NCBI RefSeq assembly: GCF_002860205.1
Contig: NZ_PGVB01000029.1
Span: 1 to 64,000, forward strand
Length of the DNA: 64,000 nt
DNA from: Bacillus sp. T33-2
GTDB lineage: Bacteria > Bacillota > Bacilli > Bacillales > Cytobacillaceae
Reading direction: 5' to 3'
Shown here: positions 32,898 to 40,927 of the stretch, one piece after another
Numbering within the stretch: position 1 is the stretch's first letter
Layout of the letters: each line of letters begins with the position of its first letter
The notes under the pieces: model-generated
What the model saw: only the letters and a program-made list of their open reading frames with translations
The model's database searches: none
Told to the model about the DNA's origin: nothing
Program-made: the position numbers and the translations under genes

Positions 32898-34214
32898 ATG
32901 TTTAATACATATGCACAGGCGCTGGATTGGATCCATTCACGATTAAGGCTGGGAATTAAGCCTGGACTCGCGAGGATGAATTGGATGCTTGACAGGCTCG
33001 GAAATCCCGAACGAAAAATCAAAACAATCCATATCGGCGGAACAAACGGCAAAGGTTCAACCGTGACGTTTTTGCGCTGCATCCTTGAGGAAGCCGGATA
33101 CCGGGTGGGCACATTTACCTCCCCTTATTTCGAGCAATTCAATGAGCGCATCAGCATCAACGGAGAACCAATCAGCGATGAAGACATTGTCAAGCTCGCC
33201 AATATAATCAAGCCTCTCGCAGATGAACTTGAACAGACGGAGCTTGGGGGACCGACAGAATTTGAAATCATAACGGCCATGTCCATCTATTTTTTCGGCA
33301 AAATTGATACGCAAGTCGATGTAGTCATTTTCGAGGTAGGGCTCGGTGGCAGGTTTGATTCGACAAACGTCATTCATCCTCTCTTATCTGTAATTACGAG
33401 CATTGGCTTGGACCACACCAATATACTAGGCCACACTTACCAGGAAATTGCCATGGAAAAGGCCGGTATTATTAAGAACGGGGTCAGCGCCATCAGCGGG
33501 GTAAAACAGCCTGAAGCCCTTGCAGTCATCAAAAACACGGCCCATGAAATGGACGCCCCTTTCTATGGAGCAGCGGAACAATTTTTCATCACTGAACAAT
33601 CCTCCTTGCCGAAGGGTGAAAGGTTTTCAGTTTCCAGCCCGTTTGGAGTCTATGACGGACTCGAAGTCGGCTTGATCGGCAAACACCAGACTGAAAACGC
33701 GTCCCTGGCAATCATGGCTTCTCAAGTATTGTGCCATTATTTTTCCTTCCAGATTAGCGAAACCGATATACGTGGAGGTCTGGCAAAAGCCTACTGGCCA
33801 GGCCGTTTCGAAGTGCTCTCAGAAAAACCTCATGTCATTATCGACGGTGCCCATAATGAGGAAGGAATCATAGCGCTGGTAAATGAACTAAAAACACGCT
33901 TCAATGATAAACGGATTGATATTTTATTCGCTGCATTGAAGGATAAAAAATTGGTGAATATGGTTTCAAGCCTTGATACAGTGGCCAATTCCATAACCTT
34001 TACTCAATTCGATTTTCCAAGGGCAGCGATGGCCGAGGAGCTGTTTTATTTAAGCAGTGCATCTGCAAAGGAAAAAACAGAAGATTGGAAGGCGTTCCTG
34101 GATGAAAAAATAGTTCATTTGAAGCCTGGAGAGCTGTTGGTTGTTACAGGCTCGCTTTATTTTATTTCTGAAGTAAAACCGCATTTACACAAAATTCTCA
34201 AAAATAAGCTGTGA
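32898..34214 (+). CDS. folC: Folylpolyglutamate synthase / dihydrofolate synthase
   Basis: This enzyme adds glutamate to dihydropteroate and to folates. The Mur-ligase-type P-loop GGTNGKGST is at 47-55. The family signature continues in GLDHTNILGHTYQEIAMEKAGIIK, from about residue 170, and the C-terminal ligase domain holds IDGAHNEEGI. ATG 32898 has GGAGGAGAGAAG upstream and gives 438 residues, a normal length. In B. subtilis comC follows folC; here the pilus region begins instead. Confidence 0.95.
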   Translation: MFNTYAQALDWIHSRLRLGIKPGLARMNWMLDRLGNPERKIKTIHIGGTNGKGSTVTFLRCILEEAGYRVGTFTSPYFEQFNERISINGEPISDEDIVKLANIIKPLADELEQTELGGPTEFEIITAMSIYFFGKIDTQVDVVIFEVGLGGRFDSTNVIHPLLSVITSIGLDHTNILGHTYQEIAMEKAGIIKNGVSAISGVKQPEALAVIKNTAHEMDAPFYGAAEQFFITEQSSLPKGERFSVSSPFGVYDGLEVGLIGKHQTENASLAIMASQVLCHYFSFQISETDIRGGLAKAYWPGRFEVLSEKPHVIIDGAHNEEGIIALVNELKTRFNDKRIDILFAALKDKKLVNMVSSLDTVANSITFTQFDFPRAAMAEELFYLSSASAKEKTEDWKAFLDEKIVHLKPGELLVVTGSLYFISEVKPHLHKILKNKL

Positions 34215-34331
34215 CAATATCAGGCACTATTTGGTAAAATATTTGTAAAGCACGACTATTTTCCTAATTCGTCCAATATTTGTAAAATTTGAAACTGTTT
34301 TCTTGAATCAATGAAGGGAGGTGGATAAAGT

Positions 34332-36047
34332 GTGGTAAAGCCTCAAATGAAAAAAGCAATCTGGGTTGTGTGGCTTCTAGTAGTGCCGCCAGGTATGTGG
34401 GCTGCATACGTTTTTTATCCACCTTCTGTTTCAGGGGATAAATTAGATGTTTTCGCTTTTCTTTTTTTAATGTCAATAGTTGCCAGCATGCCGATGGTCA
34501 TCAACAAAACATCGGTTTTCCTGATCCAGTGGGTTTCTCTGGCCGTGTTCCTGACGTTCGGCTTGTTCGTGGAAATGGTGCTAGCCCAGGTTGCGATCGC
34601 AGTTCTTATGGTGCGCCTGAGGCTTCAAAAAAATGACTGGTTTCGCTTGCCGTTGAATTCCCTGATGTTTTTTATGGTTTCACTTCTAAGCGGAATCATT
34701 TTTTATGCGCTGGGCGGCGTTCATGGGACAAGCCTCATGGAACATCAATCGAGCATGTTGCTGGCCGCTCTTTATGAGTTTGTTTCTTTTGCTTTGAACC
34801 ATGTAATGCTGACGATGGTAATTATATTGGTGTATAAGGAGAAAGGGCCGTTTTTTGGGGAGGACTTTGTCTGGGAAGCCGTTGTAACGATTCTCACATT
34901 CCCAGTAGGCTTTGTATTGTATATCCTGTACTTTGAAGTTGGCATATTGTCAGTCTTGTTTATCGGGGTTCCTTTCGCTAGCCTGTCAATCATATTGAAC
35001 CTCTATTATTCTAGTGAAAAGATTAACATTTATCTGCAGAAAGCTGCGGAAATTGGCCACCAGCTCGCCGAAAGGCTCGAGGTCAACCAGGTGATGGATC
35101 TTTTCGCCCAAAAACTGATGGACATGCTTCCTGTTGATTATGCCTATCTTCTTGAGGTTGTCGACGCTAACGAATTGGAATTAATCATCCAGATGGAAGA
35201 AGGGCAAGTGACACGTGTCGATGAAGGCTCAATCGCGAATAAAGATGGTGTCAGCGGACTTGTCTGGGCCACAAAGAAACCAGTCCTGTTCCATTCAAAG
35301 AAGGACTGGGCAAATATCAACGCCGGTGACATTCCCGAAAAGGTCGAAAGCATCCTTGGCGTGCCAATCATGCGCAGCAACCAGGTTGTAGGTGTGCTTG
35401 TTCTCGCCTCCAACAGAACCAGGGCATTTGAAAAGTCCCAGCTCATGATTGTCGATGTGCTCTGTTCCCATTTCGCGATTGCGGTTGAAAATGCGAAACA
35501 TTACGAAAAGACAAAGGAATACAGTGAACGCTGTGCGCTTACCGGCCTGTATAACTACCGCTACTTTGAGAACCTGCTCAGCAGCGAATTTGAAAAACTT
35601 CAAAACCAGGAACGCAATCGTTTGTCACTCATCCTTTTGGATATTGACCATTTCAAGATGGTTAACGATACATATGGGCACCAGAGCGGCAATGAAATAT
35701 TGTCAGAGCTGGCGAACCGTCTCGCAGGAATAATCGGGTGCACAGGAACGGTTGCACGATATGGAGGAGAGGAATTTGTCGTCCTGCTCCCGGAAATGGA
35801 AAAAGCAGAAGCATTCAAGCTGGCAGAACAAATCAGGCTCATGATCGCAAACCGCCCGTTTCTCCTGAACCATAACCTGGAGCTCGACCGCAAAGAGCTG
35901 CTTGTAGGCATCACCGCATCAATCGGCGTGGCGACTGCACCCCACGATGCCGAAGACTCCCTCGCCCTCATCAGGCACGCCGACCGTGCACTGTATGTCG
36001 GGGCCAAGAGGTCAGGGCGTAATAGGGTTGCGGAGTATGTGAAATAG
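34332..36047 (+). CDS. Membrane-bound diguanylate cyclase with GAF domain
   Basis: This protein of 571 residues makes c-di-GMP from two GTP. It has about eight membrane helices in residues 8-228, a GAF-like sensor domain at about 240-390 and a GGDEF domain at about 400-565. The active-site loop is GGEEF at 478-482, with FKMVNDTYGH before it, so it should be catalytic. The usual inhibitory RxxD site just before the loop is absent (CTGT there), so product inhibition is unlikely. GTG 34332 has GGGAGGTGG upstream. It lies beside the pilus cluster, whose PilB may sense c-di-GMP. Confidence 0.88.
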   Translation: MVKPQMKKAIWVVWLLVVPPGMWAAYVFYPPSVSGDKLDVFAFLFLMSIVASMPMVINKTSVFLIQWVSLAVFLTFGLFVEMVLAQVAIAVLMVRLRLQKNDWFRLPLNSLMFFMVSLLSGIIFYALGGVHGTSLMEHQSSMLLAALYEFVSFALNHVMLTMVIILVYKEKGPFFGEDFVWEAVVTILTFPVGFVLYILYFEVGILSVLFIGVPFASLSIILNLYYSSEKINIYLQKAAEIGHQLAERLEVNQVMDLFAQKLMDMLPVDYAYLLEVVDANELELIIQMEEGQVTRVDEGSIANKDGVSGLVWATKKPVLFHSKKDWANINAGDIPEKVESILGVPIMRSNQVVGVLVLASNRTRAFEKSQLMIVDVLCSHFAIAVENAKHYEKTKEYSERCALTGLYNYRYFENLLSSEFEKLQNQERNRLSLILLDIDHFKMVNDTYGHQSGNEILSELANRLAGIIGCTGTVARYGGEEFVVLLPEMEKAEAFKLAEQIRLMIANRPFLLNHNLELDRKELLVGITASIGVATAPHDAEDSLALIRHADRALYVGAKRSGRNRVAEYVK

Positions 36048-36105
36048 ATTAATAGAAAATAAGCAGGCTGCCTGTTTGAGGCAGCCTGCTTATTTTCTAT
36101 TAATC
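36047..36105. terminator. Bidirectional terminator, 26-bp perfect inverted repeat
   Basis: Bases 36047-36072 and 36080-36105 are perfectly complementary around a 7-nt loop. The G+C-rich core is flanked by A-rich and T-rich arms, giving a T-run on either strand. It overlaps the stop codon of the cyclase gene (36045-36047) and the stop of the reverse-strand pilin gene (36100-36102). Confidence 0.9.
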
Positions 36106-37626
36106 GTATACAAGATCAATCTCTTCTATCGATAATTTATCAACGGAAGGGATGCCTTGAGGAGGGTTTAGGATTAAGTCGTCATTGTAAATAATGGATA
36201 GCCTTGAGTTTTCAGGAGGAATTGTTTCCTGGGATTGTCCCCGCTCTCCGGTTTTAATTGCGTTCAAGGTAATAGATTCACCATAAATTCCCCCAATTAT
36301 TTTCAGGTTGGAAATTATTCCGGATATCTCTAAATCTTCATTAGAATAAAAGAAAGCATTTAAACGTTTTGGTTCATCAAATGAAAGGTTTAAGAACAGA
36401 TTGATATTGCCTTCTGCAACCAAAACCATCGTTCCCCCGTCTGTATTATCTGAAAAACTGGAAACCCAAGCGTTGTTTCTTACATATATCGTTCCATTAA
36501 CATTCATATTGTTGGTGACATATGCAGAATTATTAATGAACATTTGGCCATTAAAATTTAAATCATTTATTACTGAATATCCATTAATAAAGACATATTT
36601 TTCTTCTGCAGGATTTTGGAACGCCATTGAGTTCTCCAACTCTATGCTTCCGCTCATATCTGCGGATCCATTTACCTTCAGCGATCCATCTCTGATGATT
36701 AATCGACTTCCAGCTTCCATTGTTAGATCATTGGTTATGACATGATTTCCAATTAAGGTAACCGGGGTCTTTCTAGTGACAGTTAAATTCTTTAAAGTAG
36801 TTTTAGAACTTAAATCAACATTCTTTTTGTATATTAATCCTATCACATCAATAGATTTTACTTCCTGTGATGTTTCCCTAATATACGGAGGGACGGCAAA
36901 ATACGTTTGTAAGGAGACAGGATCTGGCTTAAAGGTTGTAAACGAATCTTTGCGCCCTTGTTTATATTTTCCTAAAACAGTTAAGTTGCCTTTTATGGAC
37001 GGATATGAAGTCTTAATGTATTCTTCCCCAATCCAGTAGTCAAATTTTCCATAGTTGCTACTTTCAATATCTTTTCGAACGAATACATCTCCTTCTATAT
37101 AGGAAGCGCCATTTAACCGCAGGTTGCCTTTGTCATCATCTTCAACAGTGGATAGACCATTAGAAACTACGGCATATTGAAAAACTTCTTCCACAGTTGA
37201 ATAAGAAATTTTAATTGTTTTGGTTACATTTCTTCCATTTTCCCCTATTGGAGCTTTAATGCTCACATTCATACCGTTGTCTACAGTATCAAATTCAATC
37301 GTACAAGGATTTTCACTCGAGCATCTATTGTGCTGCAAGCCTTCTAATTGCTCTCGCAATTCCTCTTTTAAAGCGGTTTCACTCTTAATTCCCAAGCTGT
37401 TAATATTCTCAATTGTGCTTTCAATTTGTGCCATTGCCAACTCAATAGTGTTATCAGCTGACACTTTATTTTGGATATTATTTTCATTTACTGATACATG
37501 TCTTGAAGAATTAATAGTAAACCCCATCAATATTAAACCCATAATACTGATTACAGTAAGAATCATAAGGACAGTGAGCAGGGAATAGCCATCGCATTGT
37601 TTTAGCACTTTTTTCATTGACATCAC
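36100..37626 (-). CDS. Large prepilin-like protein with repetitive beta domain (GspK/PilX-like tip candidate)
   Basis: This 508-residue protein begins with a type IV prepilin leader and hydrophobic helix (CDGYSLLTVLMILTVISI). The residue after cleavage +4 is Thr, not the usual Glu5; loss of Glu5 is typical of the tip subunit GspK. After a coiled stretch and a CSSENPC pair, residues about 165-400 hold repeated short beta segments such as GNLTVLG, GSLKVNGSADMSGSIE and NMNVNGTIYVRNNAWV, which look like a bactofilin-like or beta-helix fold. It is probably a pilus-tip subunit or adhesin. Starts GTG 37626, ATG 37623 and ATG 37617 are all possible. The region is visibly A+T-richer than its neighbours. 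Confidence 0.7.
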   Translation of the reverse strand: MMSMKKVLKQCDGYSLLTVLMILTVISIMGLILMGFTINSSRHVSVNENNIQNKVSADNTIELAMAQIESTIENINSLGIKSETALKEELREQLEGLQHNRCSSENPCTIEFDTVDNGMNVSIKAPIGENGRNVTKTIKISYSTVEEVFQYAVVSNGLSTVEDDDKGNLRLNGASYIEGDVFVRKDIESSNYGKFDYWIGEEYIKTSYPSIKGNLTVLGKYKQGRKDSFTTFKPDPVSLQTYFAVPPYIRETSQEVKSIDVIGLIYKKNVDLSSKTTLKNLTVTRKTPVTLIGNHVITNDLTMEAGSRLIIRDGSLKVNGSADMSGSIELENSMAFQNPAEEKYVFINGYSVINDLNFNGQMFINNSAYVTNNMNVNGTIYVRNNAWVSSFSDNTDGGTMVLVAEGNINLFLNLSFDEPKRLNAFFYSNEDLEISGIISNLKIIGGIYGESITLNAIKTGERGQSQETIPPENSRLSIIYNDDLILNPPQGIPSVDKLSIEEIDLVYD

Positions 37627-38109
37627 TCACTTTGCCAAACCATATTTTTTATACAACTCAAACTCTTTTCCTGTACTAGTATTTTTTATAACAAAATGAA
37701 CAGTCAATTGGTCATTCTGAAATTTGAAGGTTGTGTTTTCTAAAGAAAATTGATCTGAATTGATTTGTTTACCGCCTGCCAGTAAATTTTCATTATCAAT
37801 TTTTATGTTAACCGGAGAATTTTCTTTGTGGGTGCCATCCGGATTAAAATCAGAAGCATTGAATGTGGTAAAAGATCCTGTTTCATCTCCGTTAATGGGA
37901 TCTATTTCATCAATATTTAAAAGAGTCCTGTCAAATTGCTGCGTAATTAAGACTGCCTCATTCCTTAGCTCTGTCTCGTTCATTGATTTATCCGTAGTTT
38001 TCATTGTTGAAAATAGTATCGAATATCCAAGAGTAATAATAATTGAAGAGATCGCGAGAACCATTAACAATTCTATTAGAGTTATTCCTTTTTCATTCAA
38101 TCCCTTCAT
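37627..38109 (-). CDS. Minor prepilin (PilW/GspJ-like)
   Basis: This 160-residue protein has a short basic leader and the prepilin cleavage signature KGITLIELLMVLAISSI, with Glu5 present. A C-terminal globular part of about 120 residues follows. It should be cleaved and N-methylated by the prepilin peptidase encoded at 45458. It overlaps the upstream minor pilin gene by 17 bases and abuts the large downstream one, so all three form one operon on the reverse strand. Exact family (PilW, GspJ or ComGF-like) is not certain. Confidence 0.78.
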   Translation of the reverse strand: MKGLNEKGITLIELLMVLAISSIIITLGYSILFSTMKTTDKSMNETELRNEAVLITQQFDRTLLNIDEIDPINGDETGSFTTFNASDFNPDGTHKENSPVNIKIDNENLLAGGKQINSDQFSLENTTFKFQNDQLTVHFVIKNTSTGKEFELYKKYGLAK

Positions 38110-38542
38110 TTCTTTTGAACCCTTTCAATTCAGTTTCTTTTTGAACATCATTCTCCGTTGAAATTACTGTAACCTGAACAACTAGCAATCTATCTGGTTG
38201 TTCTATACTTTGTTCAATGTTAACTGTGGCTATGAGCGATCCTATATCTGTATTTACATCCAACTCCAAAACCTCTATTATATCGATAGTTTCAATACCA
38301 TTGTCTACAAGATCCCGTAATTCACTATAATCTTTCGCTTTATATACCTCCAAAATGCTCTCAGCTATTTGAACTGAGGAGTATTTATTGGATATCGAAC
38401 TAGAATGTTTGTAGCTGCTAACTATGTATGAACTAATAATAGAGAAGAGGATTGAGATGATCACTATAGAAGCCAAAACTTCTACCAATGATATACCTTT
38501 TTGGTTAAGATGATTATTCAAATGATCACCTACTTTATTCAT
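38093..38542 (-). CDS. Minor prepilin (PilV/GspI-like)
   Basis: This 149-residue prepilin-like protein has the signature KGISLVEVLASIVIISI, with Glu5 present, after an unusually long leader of about 15 residues. The globular region is short and acidic and contains two IEV/IEQ-rich strands. It is the first gene of the reverse-strand minor-pilin operon. Together with its two partners it resembles the I-J-K tip trio of type II secretion and type IV pili. Confidence 0.78.
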   Translation of the reverse strand: MNKVGDHLNNHLNQKGISLVEVLASIVIISILFSIISSYIVSSYKHSSSISNKYSSVQIAESILEVYKAKDYSELRDLVDNGIETIDIIEVLELDVNTDIGSLIATVNIEQSIEQPDRLLVVQVTVISTENDVQKETELKGFKRNEGIE

Positions 38543-38623
38543 GGTTATAAAGTAACACGGAAAAATTAAAGGAATGAAAAAATTGGTAAATATTCCTTGG
38601 CTTCTTTTAAATTATCCTACTTT

Positions 38624-38688
38624 ATTATACAATATGAGAAAGTCGATTAATGTCTTTTTTTCTAGAAATAAATAGGAATTGCTAGAAT
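38624..38688. promoter_or_regulatory. Divergent promoter region between minor pilins and pilus operon
   Basis: TGCTAGAAT (38680-38688) is an extended -10 for the rightward operon, 25 bp before its first start. On the reverse strand TATAAT (38629-38624) could serve the minor pilins, without a good -35. The whole 160-bp gap is A+T-rich. Confidence 0.4.
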
Positions 38689-38713
38689 AATTGAAAAAAA
38701 GTGGGTGGGAGAA

Positions 38714-39499
38714 ATGGAAGCTCTTGTATTCGCTATCCTGTCTCTGGTTGTCGTCATTCCTGCAATCGTTTTTTTGCCGCTTCACCTGACGAGGAATGGG
38801 AAGTTAGTACTAATTTTGGTATCTCTTGTGATCGCTTTGATTGGTACCGCTGCAAATGCTGTACTGCCCGTGTGGCAGACTATTTTGGCCGTCAGCCTTC
38901 TTGCAGTTTCGATAGGATACATACTTGAACGGCGTATTGCCAACGTTATTTTGGACTCCTCGAAAATAAGTTACCACTCTGAACCATTACTTGCTCACGA
39001 AGAAGAATTAAACGATAGTCTCACTCTATCAGCTGCAGAACCGCTCAAACTGGATATACCGACAGATAGTGCCCAGCATAATTTAGAACCTGTTCAAAGC
39101 ATACATACACTTTCGGATGAAACTGATTTTATGGCTTTAAGTAGTGATTATGATGTCTCCTTCCTCGATAGTCGGAATGAACTTAACAATGAAGCGTTGG
39201 TTGACGGAAATGAGAGCGGTATTCATTTAGGCGAGATTCCGTATTTGAGTGATTTAGAAATGCTGATTGATGAGGAAATGCAAATTGGCGTGGACACCAT
39301 GACCGTCGTCAGTGGACAAACAGTCGGGGAAGGGTTTGGAGACACGGAAATACCGGAAATGGCTTTTCCGAAAGCTGACATTCCTCATCCAAATGGGATT
39401 ATCGAGTGGATGGATGAAGCCGAAATTGAAGAACTGTCCTTTGTCGATTTAGAAGCTGTTGAGCAAAAGGAAGAGTTTCCTAAAGAAGTTGTGTCGTAA
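38714..39499 (+). CDS. Uncharacterised membrane protein at head of pilus operon
   Basis: This protein of about 261 residues has three hydrophobic helices in the first 75 residues (LVFAILSLVVVIPAIVFL, LVLILVSLVIALIGTAA and ILAVSLLAVSIGYIL). An acidic soluble tail of about 185 residues follows, with no recognised domain. I do not know its function. Its place at the start of the rightward pilus genes, ahead of the VanW/G5-like protein, suggests a pilus-assembly or envelope role. ATG 38714 and GTG 38705 are both possible; I prefer the ATG because the GTG has no ribosome site. Confidence 0.65.
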   Translation: MEALVFAILSLVVVIPAIVFLPLHLTRNGKLVLILVSLVIALIGTAANAVLPVWQTILAVSLLAVSIGYILERRIANVILDSSKISYHSEPLLAHEEELNDSLTLSAAEPLKLDIPTDSAQHNLEPVQSIHTLSDETDFMALSSDYDVSFLDSRNELNNEALVDGNESGIHLGEIPYLSDLEMLIDEEMQIGVDTMTVVSGQTVGEGFGDTEIPEMAFPKADIPHPNGIIEWMDEAEIEELSFVDLEAVEQKEEFPKEVVS

Positions 39500-39538
39500 C
39501 AGATTCGTATAAACGTAAAGGGCAAGGGGGGTGCAATA

Positions 39539-40903
39539 GTGGGCAAAAGGCAAGGGTTTCGAGTATCGCTAGTATTGATGATCGCTTCAGTATTCATTTT
39601 TAGTTTCTCGCATTTTGGTTCCATGGCTTATGGCTCCCTGTCTTTGAAAGCTGATACATTTCCTGAGAACACCTTTATTGGCACTGTCGACGTAGCGGGT
39701 AAAACTGAAAGTGAAGCAAAAAGACTCCTTACGGAAAAAACAGAAACATGGCGGTCCAATTCTAGTTATGAATTGGTTTATAAGGAAAAAAGCATAGTTT
39801 TTAATCTGGCAAACTTTGTATTTAATATTGATCATTCGGTTGCCTCAGCTCATTCAGGAAATAACAATCCGCTTGACGTGAAATTGGTACCAGGGTCACT
39901 TGATGAAATATTGGGGGAACTCTCCCCAAATCTAGTTGAAAAGCGGCTGGATGAAGGTAAGCTTGCCGAAGACATGTTGCAGAAAGCATTAAAACTTGAA
40001 CCCGGCAAAACAGTATATAACCTAGACAAGGTTATTTCCTCTGAAGGACAGAGAGCCCTGGCATCTGCGGCAATGCAACTTTCCGAAGAGGATTATGGTG
40101 CAGAGGAGTTTGCAAGTTCCTTTCCGTCGGTGAAGATCGAACCATTTTCCCAGTTTTCAGTTCAAAATATGATCAAGGAAGCTGGATTAAATCTGTCCCC
40201 CAATGTTCTTGGCGCACTCGCCTCCGGAATTTATAAGACCATCCTTCCAACCAATTTTACGGTGGTCGAAAGGCATATAAGCAGTGAACTTCCCGGATAT
40301 GCAGAAGCCGGTTTCGAAGTCAGGGTGGATATAGGCAGAGAGCTGGACTTCGTCTTTTTTAACCCAAATCAATCAAGTTATGTGATTGATTTTAAATGGG
40401 AAAAACCTGAGTTGCATGTAATTTTAAAAGGTGAACCATTCCTGCATAAATACAGTGTCGATCATGTTGAAAAACAGGAGTTTTCACCGAAAACGATAAA
40501 ACAATACAACCCCCGGCTGACCGCTGGCCAAAAGACTGTGAAAGAAGAAGGTAAGGCAGGCTTGCTTATCAAAGTTAAGCGGGATATTTATGATGAAAAA
40601 GAAGTGCTGATTGAGACCCAGACTGTGTCTGAGGATTTCTATCCACCGGTCCATCGCGTTGAAATCCACCCGCTTGACCCGGTTTCAAACGAGCCGGCTG
40701 TTCCTGGAAGCGGGACAGCCATAACGATCCCGGAAGCCGGACAAAAAAGTTTGCCATCTACAGGACAAGTCGGGGATACAGCTCCGGTTGTTCCAGCACA
40801 AGGCAGCTCAGGCATTCCGGCCTCGACGGATCCAGCTCCCAATGTCCCTGGGACATACCAGGAAGACAGGTTTTGGGGTAAACCAAATGAACAGCCAAAG
40901 TGA
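39539..40903 (+). CDS. Exported VanW/G5-like protein of the pilus cluster
   Basis: This 454-residue protein starts with a signal-type helix (about residues 8-31). Next is a segment TFIGTVDVAGKTESEAKRLL like the peptidoglycan-binding-4 domain of VanW-family proteins. A late G5-like strand pair ends in DFYPPVHRVEIHPLDP, and a Pro-rich tail closes it. LPSTG occurs at 405-409, but no membrane helix follows, so it is not a sortase signal. A cell-wall role, such as opening the wall for the pilus, is inference. GTG 39539 has CAAGGGGGG upstream. Confidence 0.7.
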   Translation: MGKRQGFRVSLVLMIASVFIFSFSHFGSMAYGSLSLKADTFPENTFIGTVDVAGKTESEAKRLLTEKTETWRSNSSYELVYKEKSIVFNLANFVFNIDHSVASAHSGNNNPLDVKLVPGSLDEILGELSPNLVEKRLDEGKLAEDMLQKALKLEPGKTVYNLDKVISSEGQRALASAAMQLSEEDYGAEEFASSFPSVKIEPFSQFSVQNMIKEAGLNLSPNVLGALASGIYKTILPTNFTVVERHISSELPGYAEAGFEVRVDIGRELDFVFFNPNQSSYVIDFKWEKPELHVILKGEPFLHKYSVDHVEKQEFSPKTIKQYNPRLTAGQKTVKEEGKAGLLIKVKRDIYDEKEVLIETQTVSEDFYPPVHRVEIHPLDPVSNEPAVPGSGTAITIPEAGQKSLPSTGQVGDTAPVVPAQGSSGIPASTDPAPNVPGTYQEDRFWGKPNEQPK

Positions 40904-40927
40904 TATAAAAAATGGCGGTGATGAAAA

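Noticed and set aside
36401-37588. Rightward open frames opposite the tip-pilin gene
   Set aside because: They are complements of a clear prepilin gene with repeated beta segments; none has a proper ribosome site.
40753-40767. LPSTG sortase signal in the VanW/G5-like protein
   Set aside because: About 45 residues follow and none form a membrane helix with a basic tail, so a sortase could not use it.
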